DNA of 64,000 nt from assembly GCA_016703005.1 (NCBI GenBank), contig JADJCX010000035.1, forward strand, positions 1-64,000, written 5' to 3'. Under the pieces are notes generated by a model, which saw only the letters and a program-made list of their open reading frames with translations, made no database searches and was not told the DNA's origin. Origin of the DNA: Flavobacteriales bacterium (GTDB lineage: Bacteria; Bacteroidota; Bacteroidia; Flavobacteriales_F; PHOS-HE28). The translations under genes were made by a program, and so were the position numbers. The first letter of the stretch is position 1. The number at the start of each line of letters is the position of its first letter. Below are positions 26,608-35,075 of the stretch, in pieces.

Positions 26608-27150
26608 ATGACCGTTGAAGACTACAATACCTGCGTGGACCTGCACAGTGACGGCATCTACCGCTTCGCGCTGAAACACCTGCGCGATACCGATGTGGCC
26701 AAGGATGTGGTGCAGGAGAGTTTCGCTCGGCTATGGGTAAAGGTGGAGGAAGTGGAAGCGGCCAAGGCCAAGAGCTATTTGTTCACTACGGCACACCACG
26801 TTATGGTGGACAATGTGCGCAAGGGATCGCGCAGCGCACGCATGGAGGAACACCACGAGGACCTGCGCCACACGAGCCAAGAAGCACCCGACCTGAAGCA
26901 GGTGCTCGATGCAGGCTTGGCCACCTTGCCCGACATACAACGGAGCGTGGTATTGCTGCGCGACTTGGAGGGCTACAACTATGAGGAGATCGCGGAGATC
27001 ACGGGCCTGAACCTGCCGCAAGTGAAGGTGTACATCTATCGCGGCCGCGCGGCATTGAAGGAATACATAGGCAAACTGGAACTGGTTTTGAGAAGCTGGA
27101 TCGCACCACATACGAAGCTTGGCTGCTCGATCGCATCGAGGGTAACCTGA
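26608..27150 (+). CDS. ECF-type RNA polymerase sigma factor
   Basis: 180 residues from ATG 26608. Region 2 is seen as DSIYRFALKHL-like GIYRFALKHLRDTDVAKDVV then QESFARLW; region 4 as LVVLLRDLEGYNYEEIAEIT-like sequence and GLNLPQVKVYIYRGRAALKE, the recognition helix. It is of the sigma-70 ECF group used by Bacteroidota for envelope responses. The protein should end soon after YIGKLELVL; the last 18 residues (RSWIAPHTKLG...) are the reading of the next gene's first codons in another frame, so a one-base error may sit near 27090. The following gene encodes a membrane protein that is the likely anti-sigma factor. Confidence 0.88.
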   Translation: MTVEDYNTCVDLHSDGIYRFALKHLRDTDVAKDVVQESFARLWVKVEEVEAAKAKSYLFTTAHHVMVDNVRKGSRSARMEEHHEDLRHTSQEAPDLKQVLDAGLATLPDIQRSVVLLRDLEGYNYEEIAEITGLNLPQVKVYIYRGRAALKEYIGKLELVLRSWIAPHTKLGCSIASRVT

Positions 27151-27170
27151 CCGTTGCTCAAGAGCAGGAG

Positions 27171-28394
27171 TTGAATGCGTTCCTGGCGGCCAATCCCGAT
27201 CTCGCCGCCGACTTGGGCGAATTGCCTTCGGTTGAAGAAGACGGTGCTGGGTTCCCGTGGAAAGAAGAATTGAAGAAGCGTTATCCGCCATCAGGGCGTC
27301 CGGATGTAGCACGTGTTGACGACTTCCTGATCGCGCGCTTGGAGGGGGAGTTGGATGCGGAACGTTCCAAGGATCTGGAGCGACTGCTCTTTGAGCACCC
27401 GGAACTACAGCGCAACGCCAAGCTGATCGCCGCCACGAAGAGTGAGGCTGCGGCCATTTCACTCGAAGACAAGTCGAGCATCGTCCGCCACTTCCCGCCG
27501 CAAGGGATGCCGGACCTGCATCGCTTGAACGATTTCCTGGTGGCCCGCTTGGAGGGGGACCTCACACTTCAGCAACGGGTTGCGTTGGACACGCTGTTGG
27601 CGAGCGATCCGCTGGCCATGGAACAGTGGGTATTGATGCAAGCGACGCGTGTGCCTGCGGAGCGCGTTGTCTTCGAAGGCAAGGATCAACTGAAGAAGAA
27701 GACAGGCCGTGTGATCTTTATGGGCGTGCGTTGGCAACGGCTTGCCGCCGCTGCTTCCATTGCGCTGATCATCGGACTGGGCTGGCTGGCGCTGCGAGAA
27801 GAGGCCCCGGGACCCGGCATTGCTGAAACAGTGGAACCCGGTGCAGGGCCATCACCTGTTAAGGAGCGCGAACAGGGCGAAGTGCCGGAAGTGGAAAAAG
27901 CGCCCTCAGAGAACGGGGCTGCTAGCGACCAGGCTCCTTTGCAGACTCAAGGGGAAGAGGATCCGTTGACCGATCCACGCGCACCCAAGTCTGACCAACT
28001 GGTGCCACCCCAACGTGAAGAAGCTCCAGCGATCGCACAGGCGCATTCGCGTCCGATCGATCGTGCCTCGCAAGAGCGCGTTCCGACAGCAGCTTTGGTA
28101 ACACAGGGGCTACCCCCTGCGCCGCTTGAAGATGAATTGGTGGCTGCCGCAAACACCGGTCATCACCAGACCGTTGGCGAATTGTTCACGACAACCGTGC
28201 GCCGCGAAGTGCTCGGCAACGATGAGGTCAACGAGAAGCCGCTCAATGGCAATGATGTGGTTGCCGCAGTTGATAAAGGTCTTGGCGCCGTATCCGGCGA
28301 CCGCGCAGGCATAGAGGTGGAACGGAGCCAAAAGCGCAGTCGTTTCCGCCTCCGTCTTGGCGATCTGGCCCTTAGCGCCAGCACCGGCCGGTAG
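27171..28394 (+). CDS. Membrane anti-sigma-like protein with three repeated cytoplasmic modules
   Basis: 407 residues from a TTG at 27171, but coding character extends upstream in the same frame to about 27090 (EKLDRTTYEAWLLDRIEGNL), where no ATG/GTG is seen; the true start is uncertain. The cytoplasmic part holds three similar modules: YEAWLLDRIEGNL (upstream of the annotated start), DDFLIARLEGELDAERSKDL (50-69) and NDFLVARLEGDLTLQQRVAL (120-139), each followed by a leucine-rich helix and a P-residue turn. One transmembrane segment is at 191-209 (AAAASIALIIGLGWLAL). The periplasmic part is proline/glutamate rich and low in complexity. Position after the ECF sigma gene suggests it holds the sigma factor at the membrane. 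Confidence 0.75.
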   Translation: MNAFLAANPDLAADLGELPSVEEDGAGFPWKEELKKRYPPSGRPDVARVDDFLIARLEGELDAERSKDLERLLFEHPELQRNAKLIAATKSEAAAISLEDKSSIVRHFPPQGMPDLHRLNDFLVARLEGDLTLQQRVALDTLLASDPLAMEQWVLMQATRVPAERVVFEGKDQLKKKTGRVIFMGVRWQRLAAAASIALIIGLGWLALREEAPGPGIAETVEPGAGPSPVKEREQGEVPEVEKAPSENGAASDQAPLQTQGEEDPLTDPRAPKSDQLVPPQREEAPAIAQAHSRPIDRASQERVPTAALVTQGLPPAPLEDELVAAANTGHHQTVGELFTTTVRREVLGNDEVNEKPLNGNDVVAAVDKGLGAVSGDRAGIEVERSQKRSRFRLRLGDLALSASTGR

Positions 28395-28604
28395 CCACAC
28401 CTGATCCGTCATCCCGAACGTCCCGGTGTGCGGGATCGCTGCTCCAGGCCCTTTCGGAGGACGTACCCTGCTGGCGGCCAGCTTCACTGCTTAACAGCTC
28501 CACTGCTCCACCGTCTCAGCCGTTCATCACGATCGGTCAATGATCCTGTAACTGCCGACGTTCCGAGCCCGTCCTATGACCGAACAAACAGAACACCCAC
28601 CGTC

Positions 28605-28982
28605 ATGAAACGCCTCACCCTCCTCCGCACCGCCCTCGTCCTGGCCACTGTCTTTACCATGGGCTACACCCGTGCCTCCGAACCTCCTGTTGCCGGTGCG
28701 GAAGCATCCAACGCAACCTTGGAACGCGCCCTCGACAAGCAACTGAGCAAGCACATCAGCTTCCCGCTGCTCCGCAACACCAACATGACCGGCGAAGTGT
28801 ATGTAAGCTTCGTGGTGAACAAGGAAGGCAAGCTGGAAGTGATCAGCGCCACAAGCACCAACGATGAACTCTGCGCCTACGTGCTCCGCAAGCTCGCCCT
28901 TGTGGACATCGGCGAGAATCCGGATGGGACCTGGAGAACCGAACACGTGCGCTTCACCTTCGGACCTGAAGGCAGCATCTGA
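28605..28982 (+). CDS. Exported small protein, TonB C-terminal-like
   Basis: 125 residues from ATG 28605 with a signal peptide (MKRLTLLRTALVLATVFTMG, cleavage after YTRAS). The mature part contains GEVYVSFVVNKEGKLEVISA and ends with a beta strand (HVRFTFGPEGS), which matches the pattern of the TonB C-terminal domain (VxxxFxVxxxGxxxxIxVxxS) although the segment is short and lacks a membrane anchor. Family assignment is tentative. A good intrinsic terminator follows, so this gene is the last of its transcript. Confidence 0.75.
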   Translation: MKRLTLLRTALVLATVFTMGYTRASEPPVAGAEASNATLERALDKQLSKHISFPLLRNTNMTGEVYVSFVVNKEGKLEVISATSTNDELCAYVLRKLALVDIGENPDGTWRTEHVRFTFGPEGSI

Positions 28983-29002
28983 GGTATATAACCACAACGA
29001 GA

Positions 29003-29034
29003 AAAGCCCCGACTTGTCGGGGCTTTCTGTTTTT
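29003..29034 (+). terminator. Intrinsic terminator
   Basis: AAAGCCCCGA, loop CTTG, TCGGGGCTTT, then CTGTTTTT: a perfect 10-bp stem followed by a T run, 20 bases after the stop at 28982. The flanking A and T runs make it usable from both strands. Confidence 0.9.
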
Positions 29035-29140
29035 AGGGTGCGGCCGTTGGGCGATCGATACCTCCCCAGTTTGTTAAGCCCGGCATGACAACGATGCGAC
29101 GCTTATGCACCGATCGCATGCCGACCGCTGCCACTTAGTT

Positions 29141-29182
29141 CTTGCGACTTGAAGCTTGAGGCTTGTGCCGTGCAACTTGAAA
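29141..29182. repeat. Six phased heptamers between genes
   Basis: CTTGCGA, CTTGAAG, CTTGAGG, CTTGTGC, CGTGCAA, CTTGAAA follow each other without gaps. The period is exactly 7 while the sequence drifts, with CTTG at the start of five of the six units. It is 60 bases before the barrel gene. Confidence 0.65.
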
Positions 29183-29243
29183 AAAGTATAGCTCCTGTAA
29201 CTCCCATCCCTCATGCCCGTCCTACGATGGAAGACCACGAACC

Positions 29244-30221
29244 ATGACCACGAAGAACCTCCTGCTGGCCGCTGCGATCCTTGTTGCCGCTCCAGCTTTC
29301 GCACAGGAAGACACAACGGCCACCGAAGGCCACCACGCGGTGTCGCTCACGCTCGGCACGAACGGGGCCGACGTCAAGTTGATCGATACCCGGGACAGCA
29401 CCCAGATCGTTGAGGGATATGACACACTGCGTTTGGAGACCAAGCGCAAACACATCACGATCCTCTTTGAGCCAAAGCCGATGTCAAGCGCCGATTCGTT
29501 GCCATCACTGCTGAAGGAACTGCGTCGCAAGCGTCGCAGCGCCTTTACCCATTGGGGTGGCATGGACCTGGGCCTCAACAGCTTCATTGCCACTGATGGC
29601 CGGTTCGGGGATGGTCCGGAAACCAATGGCTTGGCCTTGAACAATTGGCGGTCGCGCTTTTTGGCCTTCAACGTGGCGGAATGGAAGGTGGAGTTCGGTA
29701 GCCATCATGCAGGGCTTCTCACTGGACTGGGTGTCGAATTCCGCAACTATCACTTCGCCGACAACACTGTGTTGACCGACGTTGCCGATACCACTTGGGG
29801 TGTACCCGTTACGGATCCCGACTTCACGAAGAACAAATTGCGGCAGATCGGGTTGCGCGTGCCGTTGATGCTGGAGTTCAACACCAAACGAGCACCCATG
29901 CCAACCACCATAGAGGAGGCTGTTGCTCAGCGGAAGAACGGGTTCAGCAACAAGAACAATTTCCACTTGGCTTTCGGGGTGGTCGGTAGCTGGTAGTTCG
30001 ATACCATGTACAAGCAGAAATACAACGATGAGGGGAACGAGAAGAAATTGCGCAGCACAGACGACTTCAACCTTCTGCCGTACAACCTGGCGGCAACAGT
30101 GCGCATCGGCTTCGGTGACCTGACCCTCTTCGCCGAGTATTCCCTGACGACCTTGTTCAAGGATGGCGGAAGTCCTGAACTGGTGCCCGTGGCGATCGGT
30201 GTGCAACTGCTCGATTTTTGA
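29244..30221 (+). CDS. Outer-membrane beta-barrel protein (PorT-like), interrupted by an in-frame TAG
   Basis: Reading through, 325 codons. ATG 29244 starts a signal peptide (MTTKNLLLAAAILVAAPAFA). The remainder has the alternating pattern of an outer-membrane barrel of the PorT/OmpW type: GMDLGLNSFI, RFLAFNVAEWKVEFG, HHAGLLTGLGVEFRNYHFAD, IGLRVPLMLEFN and, after the stop, LAATVRIGFGDLTLFAEYSL and VAIGVQLLDF. The TAG at 29994-29996 replaces an expected aromatic codon in GSW-x-FDTMY; reading frame and family character continue unbroken afterwards, so this is a single-base change. It may be a sequencing error or a real truncation that would destroy the last three strands. Confidence 0.82.
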
Positions 30222-30272
30222 GGAGGCCGGCTTCCAGCGCAACAAGGGAACAGTACACGAAGGAAGCCGCAA

Positions 30273-30309
30273 CGCGGGCCGCAGGGGCAATGTCCTCTCG
30301 CGGCCCGCG
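30273..30309 (+). terminator. Strong hairpin after the barrel gene
   Basis: CGCGGGCCGC (30273-30282) and its exact inverse complement (30300-30309) with a 17-base loop that can itself fold (AGG/CCT). A short TATTTT follows. It lies 50 bases after the stop at 30221. Confidence 0.6.
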
Positions 30310-30311
30310 CC

Positions 30312-30319
30312 TATTTTCG
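30312..30319 (+). promoter_or_regulatory. -7-like promoter box of yebC
   Basis: TATTTTCG directly after the hairpin and 63 bases before the yebC ATG. The 5' leader holds a further imperfect hairpin around GCACCCGGCT/AGCCGGTGC (30338-30358). The T-rich box and the T tract of the terminator overlap, so one or both assignments may be wrong. Confidence 0.3.
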
Positions 30320-30382
30320 CGGCCCTTCAACGTCAGCACCCGGCTGTAGCCGGTGCGCCCAAGAACCAAGAACCTATCACCC

Positions 30383-31138
30383 ATGGGCCGAGTATTCGAA
30401 AAACGAAAGCACAGGATCTTCGCACGTAACGCCAAGCTCAGCAAGCTCTTCACCCGGATCGGGAAGGAGATCGCCATGGCCGTGAAAGCCGGTGGCCCCA
30501 ACCCCGACGCCAACACGCGCTTGCGCATGGCGGTGCAGAACGCACGCGGCATGAACATGCCCAAGGACAACGTGGACCGCGCGATCAAGAAGGCGGCAGC
30601 AGGGGGTGAAGGAGCGGATTACGCTGAAGTGACCTACGAAGGCTACGCGCCCGGGGGCATCGCCATCTTCGTGGATGCTGCTACCAACAACACCACACGC
30701 ACTGTCGCCAATGTGCGCAGCTTTTTTACCAAATGCGAAGGGACCTTGGGCACCAACGGTTCCTTGTCGCACGTGTTCGAACGCAAAGGCGAATTCGTTG
30801 TCGAGAACGCCGCATTGAAGGGCCGCGATGGCGACGAATTCGAAATGGAATGCATCGACGCCGGGGCCGATGACGTGCACCGCGACGAGGAAGGGTTCAT
30901 CATCCTTACCCCGTTCCAAGGCTTCGGCGCCATGCAGCAGAAGTTGGAGGAACTTGGTATCGATAGCAAGAGCGCAGAGCTGAAGCGCTACCCCTTGTCA
31001 ATGATCCCCGCCGATCTGACGACTGCACGCAACGTGATGAAACTGGTGGATATGTTGGATGAGGACGAAGACGTGAACGCCGTTTACCACAACATGGAAC
31101 TGAGCGAGGAGGTAGAGGCGGAATTGGCGAAGGGATAG
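30383..31138 (+). CDS. YebC/PmpR-family regulatory protein
   Basis: 251 residues from ATG 30383 (MGRVFEKRKHRIFARNAKLS). Seen: KAGGPNPDANTRLRMAVQNA, NMPKDNVDRAIKKAAAG, TYEGYAPGGIAIFVDAATNN, and the central domain GTLGTNGSLSHVFERKG. Family members bind DNA and, in more recent work, help ribosomes translate proline-rich stretches; the cytoplasmic location agrees with no signal peptide. It starts inside the larger open frame from 30353, but this ATG matches the family start. An inverted repeat lies after the gene, between it and the convergent kinase. Confidence 0.92.
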   Translation: MGRVFEKRKHRIFARNAKLSKLFTRIGKEIAMAVKAGGPNPDANTRLRMAVQNARGMNMPKDNVDRAIKKAAAGGEGADYAEVTYEGYAPGGIAIFVDAATNNTTRTVANVRSFFTKCEGTLGTNGSLSHVFERKGEFVVENAALKGRDGDEFEMECIDAGADDVHRDEEGFIILTPFQGFGAMQQKLEELGIDSKSAELKRYPLSMIPADLTTARNVMKLVDMLDEDEDVNAVYHNMELSEEVEAELAKG

Positions 31139-31140
31139 GG

Positions 31141-31225
31141 CGATGTGAAGATGTGGGTGATGTGAGAATGTGGAGGGTTTGACCACGCTTGGTCTCATCT
31201 CCTCATCCACCCCATTTTCACATCG
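31141..31225. repeat. Inverted-repeat region between convergent genes
   Basis: CGATGTGA (31141-31148) pairs with TCACATCG (31218-31225). Inside the left half ATGTG recurs at 31143, 31151, 31160 and 31168 (spacing 8, 9, 8), giving an imperfect 8-9-base period. It could act as a bidirectional terminator for yebC and the kinase gene. Confidence 0.5.
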
Positions 31226-31229
31226 GCGC

Positions 31230-33149
31230 TCAAACTCCTCTCGCCGTGAACCGGATGTGGTAGTTCGTTCCCGAAGCGCCGCTGTCCACAGTAACGAAAC
31301 CGTTCAACTGTTCCGTAAGGCTTTCGACAAGGCCGGTGCCCAGCGTGCTGCCATCCCCGTGGATGCGGCCTTCGGAAATACCGATGCCGTCATCGGAGTA
31401 GCGCAGGTCGTAAGTGTTCGGTTCGGCGGATTGCAGGCTCAAGGTGATGTGCCCGTGCGCGCGACCCTTGAAGGCGTGTTTGAAACTGTTCGTGATCAGT
31501 TCGTTCATGATGAGGCCTACGGGGACCATCGTGTTCAGGTCGAGCGATAGGCCCTCGCCGATGTCGGTGGTGTAGGTGATGGTGTCGCGCACATCGTTCA
31601 CCTGCACCAGTTCGGTGAAGAGTTCATCGAGGTAACGTGCCACGTCCAACCGGGCAAGGTCATCGCCCTTGTACAGCTTCTCGTGGATCAGCGCCATGCT
31701 GGTGACCCGGCTCTGGCTCTGTTCAAAGGCATGTTGCAAGCGGGGGTCGTCGATGCCGGCCCCTTGCAAGCGCAACAAGCTGGCCACCACTTGCAGGTTG
31801 TTCTTCACACGGTGGTGGATCTCCTTGATCAGGGTATTGATCCGTTCGTTGGCCTGTTGCAGTTTCTCCTTTTCGGCTTGCAGTGCACGGTTCTGTTCCA
31901 TGTCGCGTATGCGCGCCGCCTTCAGGTTCTCCTTCATCCGGGCCAGCGAATGGCCCAGCACATCCTTGTCGCCGCGCACGGGAACGGTGGTGTCATAGTT
32001 GCCGCGGCCGATGGCTTCGGCGCTGCTGGCCAACGACCGCACGTTGTCGATCATGCCGTTGAAGGAATCGGCCATTTCACCGATCTCGTCGTTCGTCCGC
32101 ACCACTACTCTGCCGCTCACATCGCCTTGCGCGAGTGCGTGCGCCGCGTTGCTCACCTCGTTAACGGTGCGCCGGATGCCGCGCATGATCACGATGGCCA
32201 TGACGGTTACCGCTGTTACGGTGCCGACCAGCGCGAAGAGCACGAGGTACAGGCGCGATTCCGCATCACCGAGGTTGACTTCCGTGGCGGCAATGATGCC
32301 CTGCACCGATCGATCTTCCACCTGCTTCAGTTTGTCCATGGCGGCGCTGCTCAGCTCCCACCACCGCTCCGAGTCGATCGGCAGCGCGGCCACATCGCGC
32401 TTCTCGCTCAGCAAGCCGGTGACCGTGCGCAAAAAACCGATGGTGTCGCCAGTGTAGATCCGCCGGTACTCGGCCAAAACTTCTTCCGGCGCGTCGCGCT
32501 CGAAGAGCGCTAGGTTGCTCTCGTAGTTGGCCAGTTGCAGGCTTATGGAGGCCATGTCGGTGTTGAGCAGCGGCTCGCCGACGAGACCACGACCCACTTT
32601 GCTGCGCACGATGCTCATGGCCTCCTTCGCGTGCAGCAGGTTCATGTGCGCGTACAGCCTGTCCTTGGTAACGGGATCCAACGCGAGCTTGGCCGTAATG
32701 GTGAGGTCATCGAGCAACACGGTGGTCATGGCCCGGTAGCTCTGGCCCACTTGTCCGCTCAGCGTCCTGCGGTCCATCACCCGCTGTCGCAGCACGCCTA
32801 GCCCATTGAAGGCGTTCTGCCGCTTAGCGCCTTCCTCTGTTTCAGTCCCTTTTGCCAATGCAGCGATCGCCTCGTCGGTGCGAACGAACTGCAACCCGAG
32901 CCGCGGCTCTTTCACACCTCGGCCAGCGAGATAGTTGGTGCACAGTGCGTACTCCTTCTGCAACTCGTGGATCACATTGCTCAGCAGTTCGATGCTGCGT
33001 GCTTGTCCGCTGATGTACAGGTATACATCGCGCCGGTCCAAGCTGCTCATCATCTGCTTACCGATCAGCAGCACCATGCCCGATACCGGAATGGCCAGCG
33101 TCACCAGGAACTTGGTACGGACGGGGAGATCAGCGAAACGCCACTTCAT
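31230..33149 (-). CDS. Orphan sensor histidine kinase with NIT and HAMP domains
   Basis: 639 residues from ATG 33149 (MKWRFADLPVRTKFLVTLAI). Layout: membrane segment 14-30; periplasmic helical domain of the nitrate/nitrite-sensing (NIT) type (SIELLSNVIHELQKEYALCT, VLRQRVMDRRTLS); second membrane segment (LYLVLFALVGTVTAVTVMAI); HAMP (ALAQGDVSGRVVVRTNDEIG); coiled coil; HisKA_2 with ERINTLIKEIHHRVKNNLQV, where the first H of HHR is the phosphorylated residue; ATPase domain (LIMNELITNSFKHAF, YSDDGIGI, LGTGLVESLTEQL). No response regulator gene is adjacent, so its partner is elsewhere. NIT assignment is by pattern only. Confidence 0.88.
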   Translation of the reverse strand: MKWRFADLPVRTKFLVTLAIPVSGMVLLIGKQMMSSLDRRDVYLYISGQARSIELLSNVIHELQKEYALCTNYLAGRGVKEPRLGLQFVRTDEAIAALAKGTETEEGAKRQNAFNGLGVLRQRVMDRRTLSGQVGQSYRAMTTVLLDDLTITAKLALDPVTKDRLYAHMNLLHAKEAMSIVRSKVGRGLVGEPLLNTDMASISLQLANYESNLALFERDAPEEVLAEYRRIYTGDTIGFLRTVTGLLSEKRDVAALPIDSERWWELSSAAMDKLKQVEDRSVQGIIAATEVNLGDAESRLYLVLFALVGTVTAVTVMAIVIMRGIRRTVNEVSNAAHALAQGDVSGRVVVRTNDEIGEMADSFNGMIDNVRSLASSAEAIGRGNYDTTVPVRGDKDVLGHSLARMKENLKAARIRDMEQNRALQAEKEKLQQANERINTLIKEIHHRVKNNLQVVASLLRLQGAGIDDPRLQHAFEQSQSRVTSMALIHEKLYKGDDLARLDVARYLDELFTELVQVNDVRDTITYTTDIGEGLSLDLNTMVPVGLIMNELITNSFKHAFKGRAHGHITLSLQSAEPNTYDLRYSDDGIGISEGRIHGDGSTLGTGLVESLTEQLNGFVTVDSGASGTNYHIRFTARGV

Positions 33150-33252
33150 GCGTAAGGTCCCGGAGCAACGGGGCGGGTGAAAGTAGGGGGTAGGCTTGCC
33201 CCGATGCGTTCGGGTCGCCGGGTACATTCGCAACCTCACCAACGCCCGCACA

Positions 33253-34794
33253 ATGAAGGAGTGGTTCGACGCACTTGACAAGAAGCAGCAACAGGCACTG
33301 GAAGGCGGCGGAGCCGACCGTGTTGCGGCGCAGCACAAGAAGGGCAAGCTCACCGCCCGCGAACGCGTGAACCTGTTGTTGGATGAAGGCAGCTTCCAGG
33401 AGATCGGACAGCTCGTAACGCATCGCAGCACCAACTTCGGCTTGGCTGAGCAGGTGTTCCTTGGCGATGGCGTGGTGACGGGCTTCGGTACCGTCGAAGG
33501 GCGCTTGGTGTATGTGTTCAGCCAGGACTTCACGGTCCTTGGCGGGTCATTGGCCGAAGCGCATGCCCAGAAGATCGGCCGCATCATGGACCTCGCGATG
33601 CAGAACGGCGCGCCGGTGATCGGTATGAACGACAGCGGCGGCGCGCGCATACAGGAAGGCGTGGTAAGTCTCGGTGGCTATGCCGACATCTTTTACCGCA
33701 ACGTGCGCAGCAGTGGGGTGGTCCCACAGATCAGCGCCATCATGGGCCCGTGCGCAGGTGGTGCAGTGTACAGCCCGGCGCTCACCGATTTCGTTCTGAT
33801 GGTGGAGAACACGAGCTACATGTTCGTTACCGGTCCGAACGTGGTGAAGACCGTGACGCATGAGGAAGTAACGGCCGAAGAACTCGGCGGTGCTTCAACC
33901 CATGCGAGCAAGAGCGGTGTGGCACACTTCACTGCGGCGAATGAATTGATCGCCATCCAGCAACTGCGCCAACTGGTCGGCTACATGCCCAGCAACTGCG
34001 AAGAGGAACCACCGGCGCTGCCCTATACCATCGGTGACGAGTCGCGGCCTGAACTGGACAGCATCATTCCCGACAACCCGAACCAGCCCTATGACATACG
34101 GCAGGTGATGAACGCGGTGATCGACCACGACAGCAGCATGGAAGTGCATGCCGACTACGCGCGCAACATGGTGATCGGCTTCGCAAGGGTGGAAGGGCGC
34201 ACGGTGGGTTGCGTGGCCAACCAACCCGCTGTGCTGGCGGGCGTGCTCGACATCGACGCCAGCATCAAGGCCGCGCGCTTCGTGCGTTTCTGCGATGCGT
34301 TCAACATCCCGCTGATCGTGTTCGTTGATGTACCCGGCTTCCTGCCCGGCACCGATCAGGAGTGGCGCGGCATCATCAACCACGGCGCCAAGCTGCTCTA
34401 TGCGTTTAGTGAGGCCACGGTGCCACGCATCACCATCATCACACGCAAGGCATACGGCGGTGCGTACGATGTGATGAACAGCAAGCACATCGGTTGCGAC
34501 ATGAACTACGCTTGGCCCAGCGCCGAGATCGCGGTGATGGGTGCCAAGGGCGCTGCCGAGATCATCTTCAAAGGCGAGATCGCGAAAGCGAAGGACAAGG
34601 ATGCGAAGTGGAAGGAAAAGGAAGCGGAGTACAAGGAGCAGTTCGCCAACCCGTACGAGGCCGCTGCGCGCGGTTATGTGGACGAAGTGATCCGCCCCAG
34701 CGAAACACGGCTGAAGGTGATCCACGCGCTGCGCATGTTGCGCAACAAAGTGGATAAGCTGCCCAAGAAGAAGCACGGGAATATCCCGTTGTAG
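33253..34794 (+). CDS. pccB: Acyl-CoA carboxylase, carboxyltransferase beta subunit (propionyl-CoA carboxylase type)
   Basis: 513 residues from ATG 33253. Transfers CO2 from biotin to propionyl-CoA (or methylmalonyl-CoA in the decarboxylase form). Seen: KKGKLTARERVNLLLDEGSF, DFTVLGGSLAEAHAQKIGRI, GMNDSGGARIQEGVVSLGGY, MGPCAGGAVYSPALTDFVLM and, in the second half, FLPGTDQEWRGIINHGAKLL and AYGGAYDVMNSKHIG. The sequence does not tell whether it belongs to a biotin-dependent carboxylase or to a sodium-pumping decarboxylase. No biotin-carrying subunit is next to it. Confidence 0.93.
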   Translation: MKEWFDALDKKQQQALEGGGADRVAAQHKKGKLTARERVNLLLDEGSFQEIGQLVTHRSTNFGLAEQVFLGDGVVTGFGTVEGRLVYVFSQDFTVLGGSLAEAHAQKIGRIMDLAMQNGAPVIGMNDSGGARIQEGVVSLGGYADIFYRNVRSSGVVPQISAIMGPCAGGAVYSPALTDFVLMVENTSYMFVTGPNVVKTVTHEEVTAEELGGASTHASKSGVAHFTAANELIAIQQLRQLVGYMPSNCEEEPPALPYTIGDESRPELDSIIPDNPNQPYDIRQVMNAVIDHDSSMEVHADYARNMVIGFARVEGRTVGCVANQPAVLAGVLDIDASIKAARFVRFCDAFNIPLIVFVDVPGFLPGTDQEWRGIINHGAKLLYAFSEATVPRITIITRKAYGGAYDVMNSKHIGCDMNYAWPSAEIAVMGAKGAAEIIFKGEIAKAKDKDAKWKEKEAEYKEQFANPYEAAARGYVDEVIRPSETRLKVIHALRMLRNKVDKLPKKKHGNIPL

Positions 34795-34797
34795 CCC

Positions 34798-35010
34798 ATG
34801 AAGCCACCCCCCAAGTGGAAAACGGCGGTGCTGGTTTGGATCGCCATTTATCCGAGCATCACCATTCTCTTCCTCCTTTTCGGCGAACAGCTGGAGCAGC
34901 TGCCCGCTCCGTTGCGAACGTTGGTACTGACCCTCATCCTTGTGCCGCTTTTGGTTTTCGTGCTGCTGCCCCTCTTGCACAAAACCTTTGCGCGATGGTT
35001 GCGCGGGTAA
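34798..35010 (+). CDS. Small two-helix membrane protein
   Basis: 70 residues, two transmembrane segments (KTAVLVWIAIYPSITILFLL and LVLTLILVPLLVFVLLPLL) separated by EQLEQLPAPLRT, with basic ends. The order WKxAxLxWxxIYPxxT ... LPLxLRTLxLTxxLVPLxxYVxxP resembles the membrane tail often found after antibiotic-biosynthesis monooxygenase domains; here it stands alone, without the monooxygenase part. It lies 3 bases after the carboxylase gene and is probably cotranscribed. Confidence 0.75.
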   Translation: MKPPPKWKTAVLVWIAIYPSITILFLLFGEQLEQLPAPLRTLVLTLILVPLLVFVLLPLLHKTFARWLRG

Positions 35011-35075
35011 AACAGCCCAGTGGAACACCGTACATGGACCCGTGTATCGCCGTAGGGAGCGTGGTGCGGGTCGAC

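Larger units (their letters stand above)
28983..29243. other. Intergenic region with terminator and heptamer array
   Basis: The 261 bases between the TonB-like gene and the outer-membrane barrel gene hold the terminator at 29003-29034 and the phased heptamers at 29141-29182. No gene is seen. Confidence 0.6.

Noticed and set aside
27841..28140. Proline-rich periplasmic stretch as a TonB-like spacer
   Set aside because: No TonB C-terminal domain follows and the protein starts with anti-sigma-like modules.
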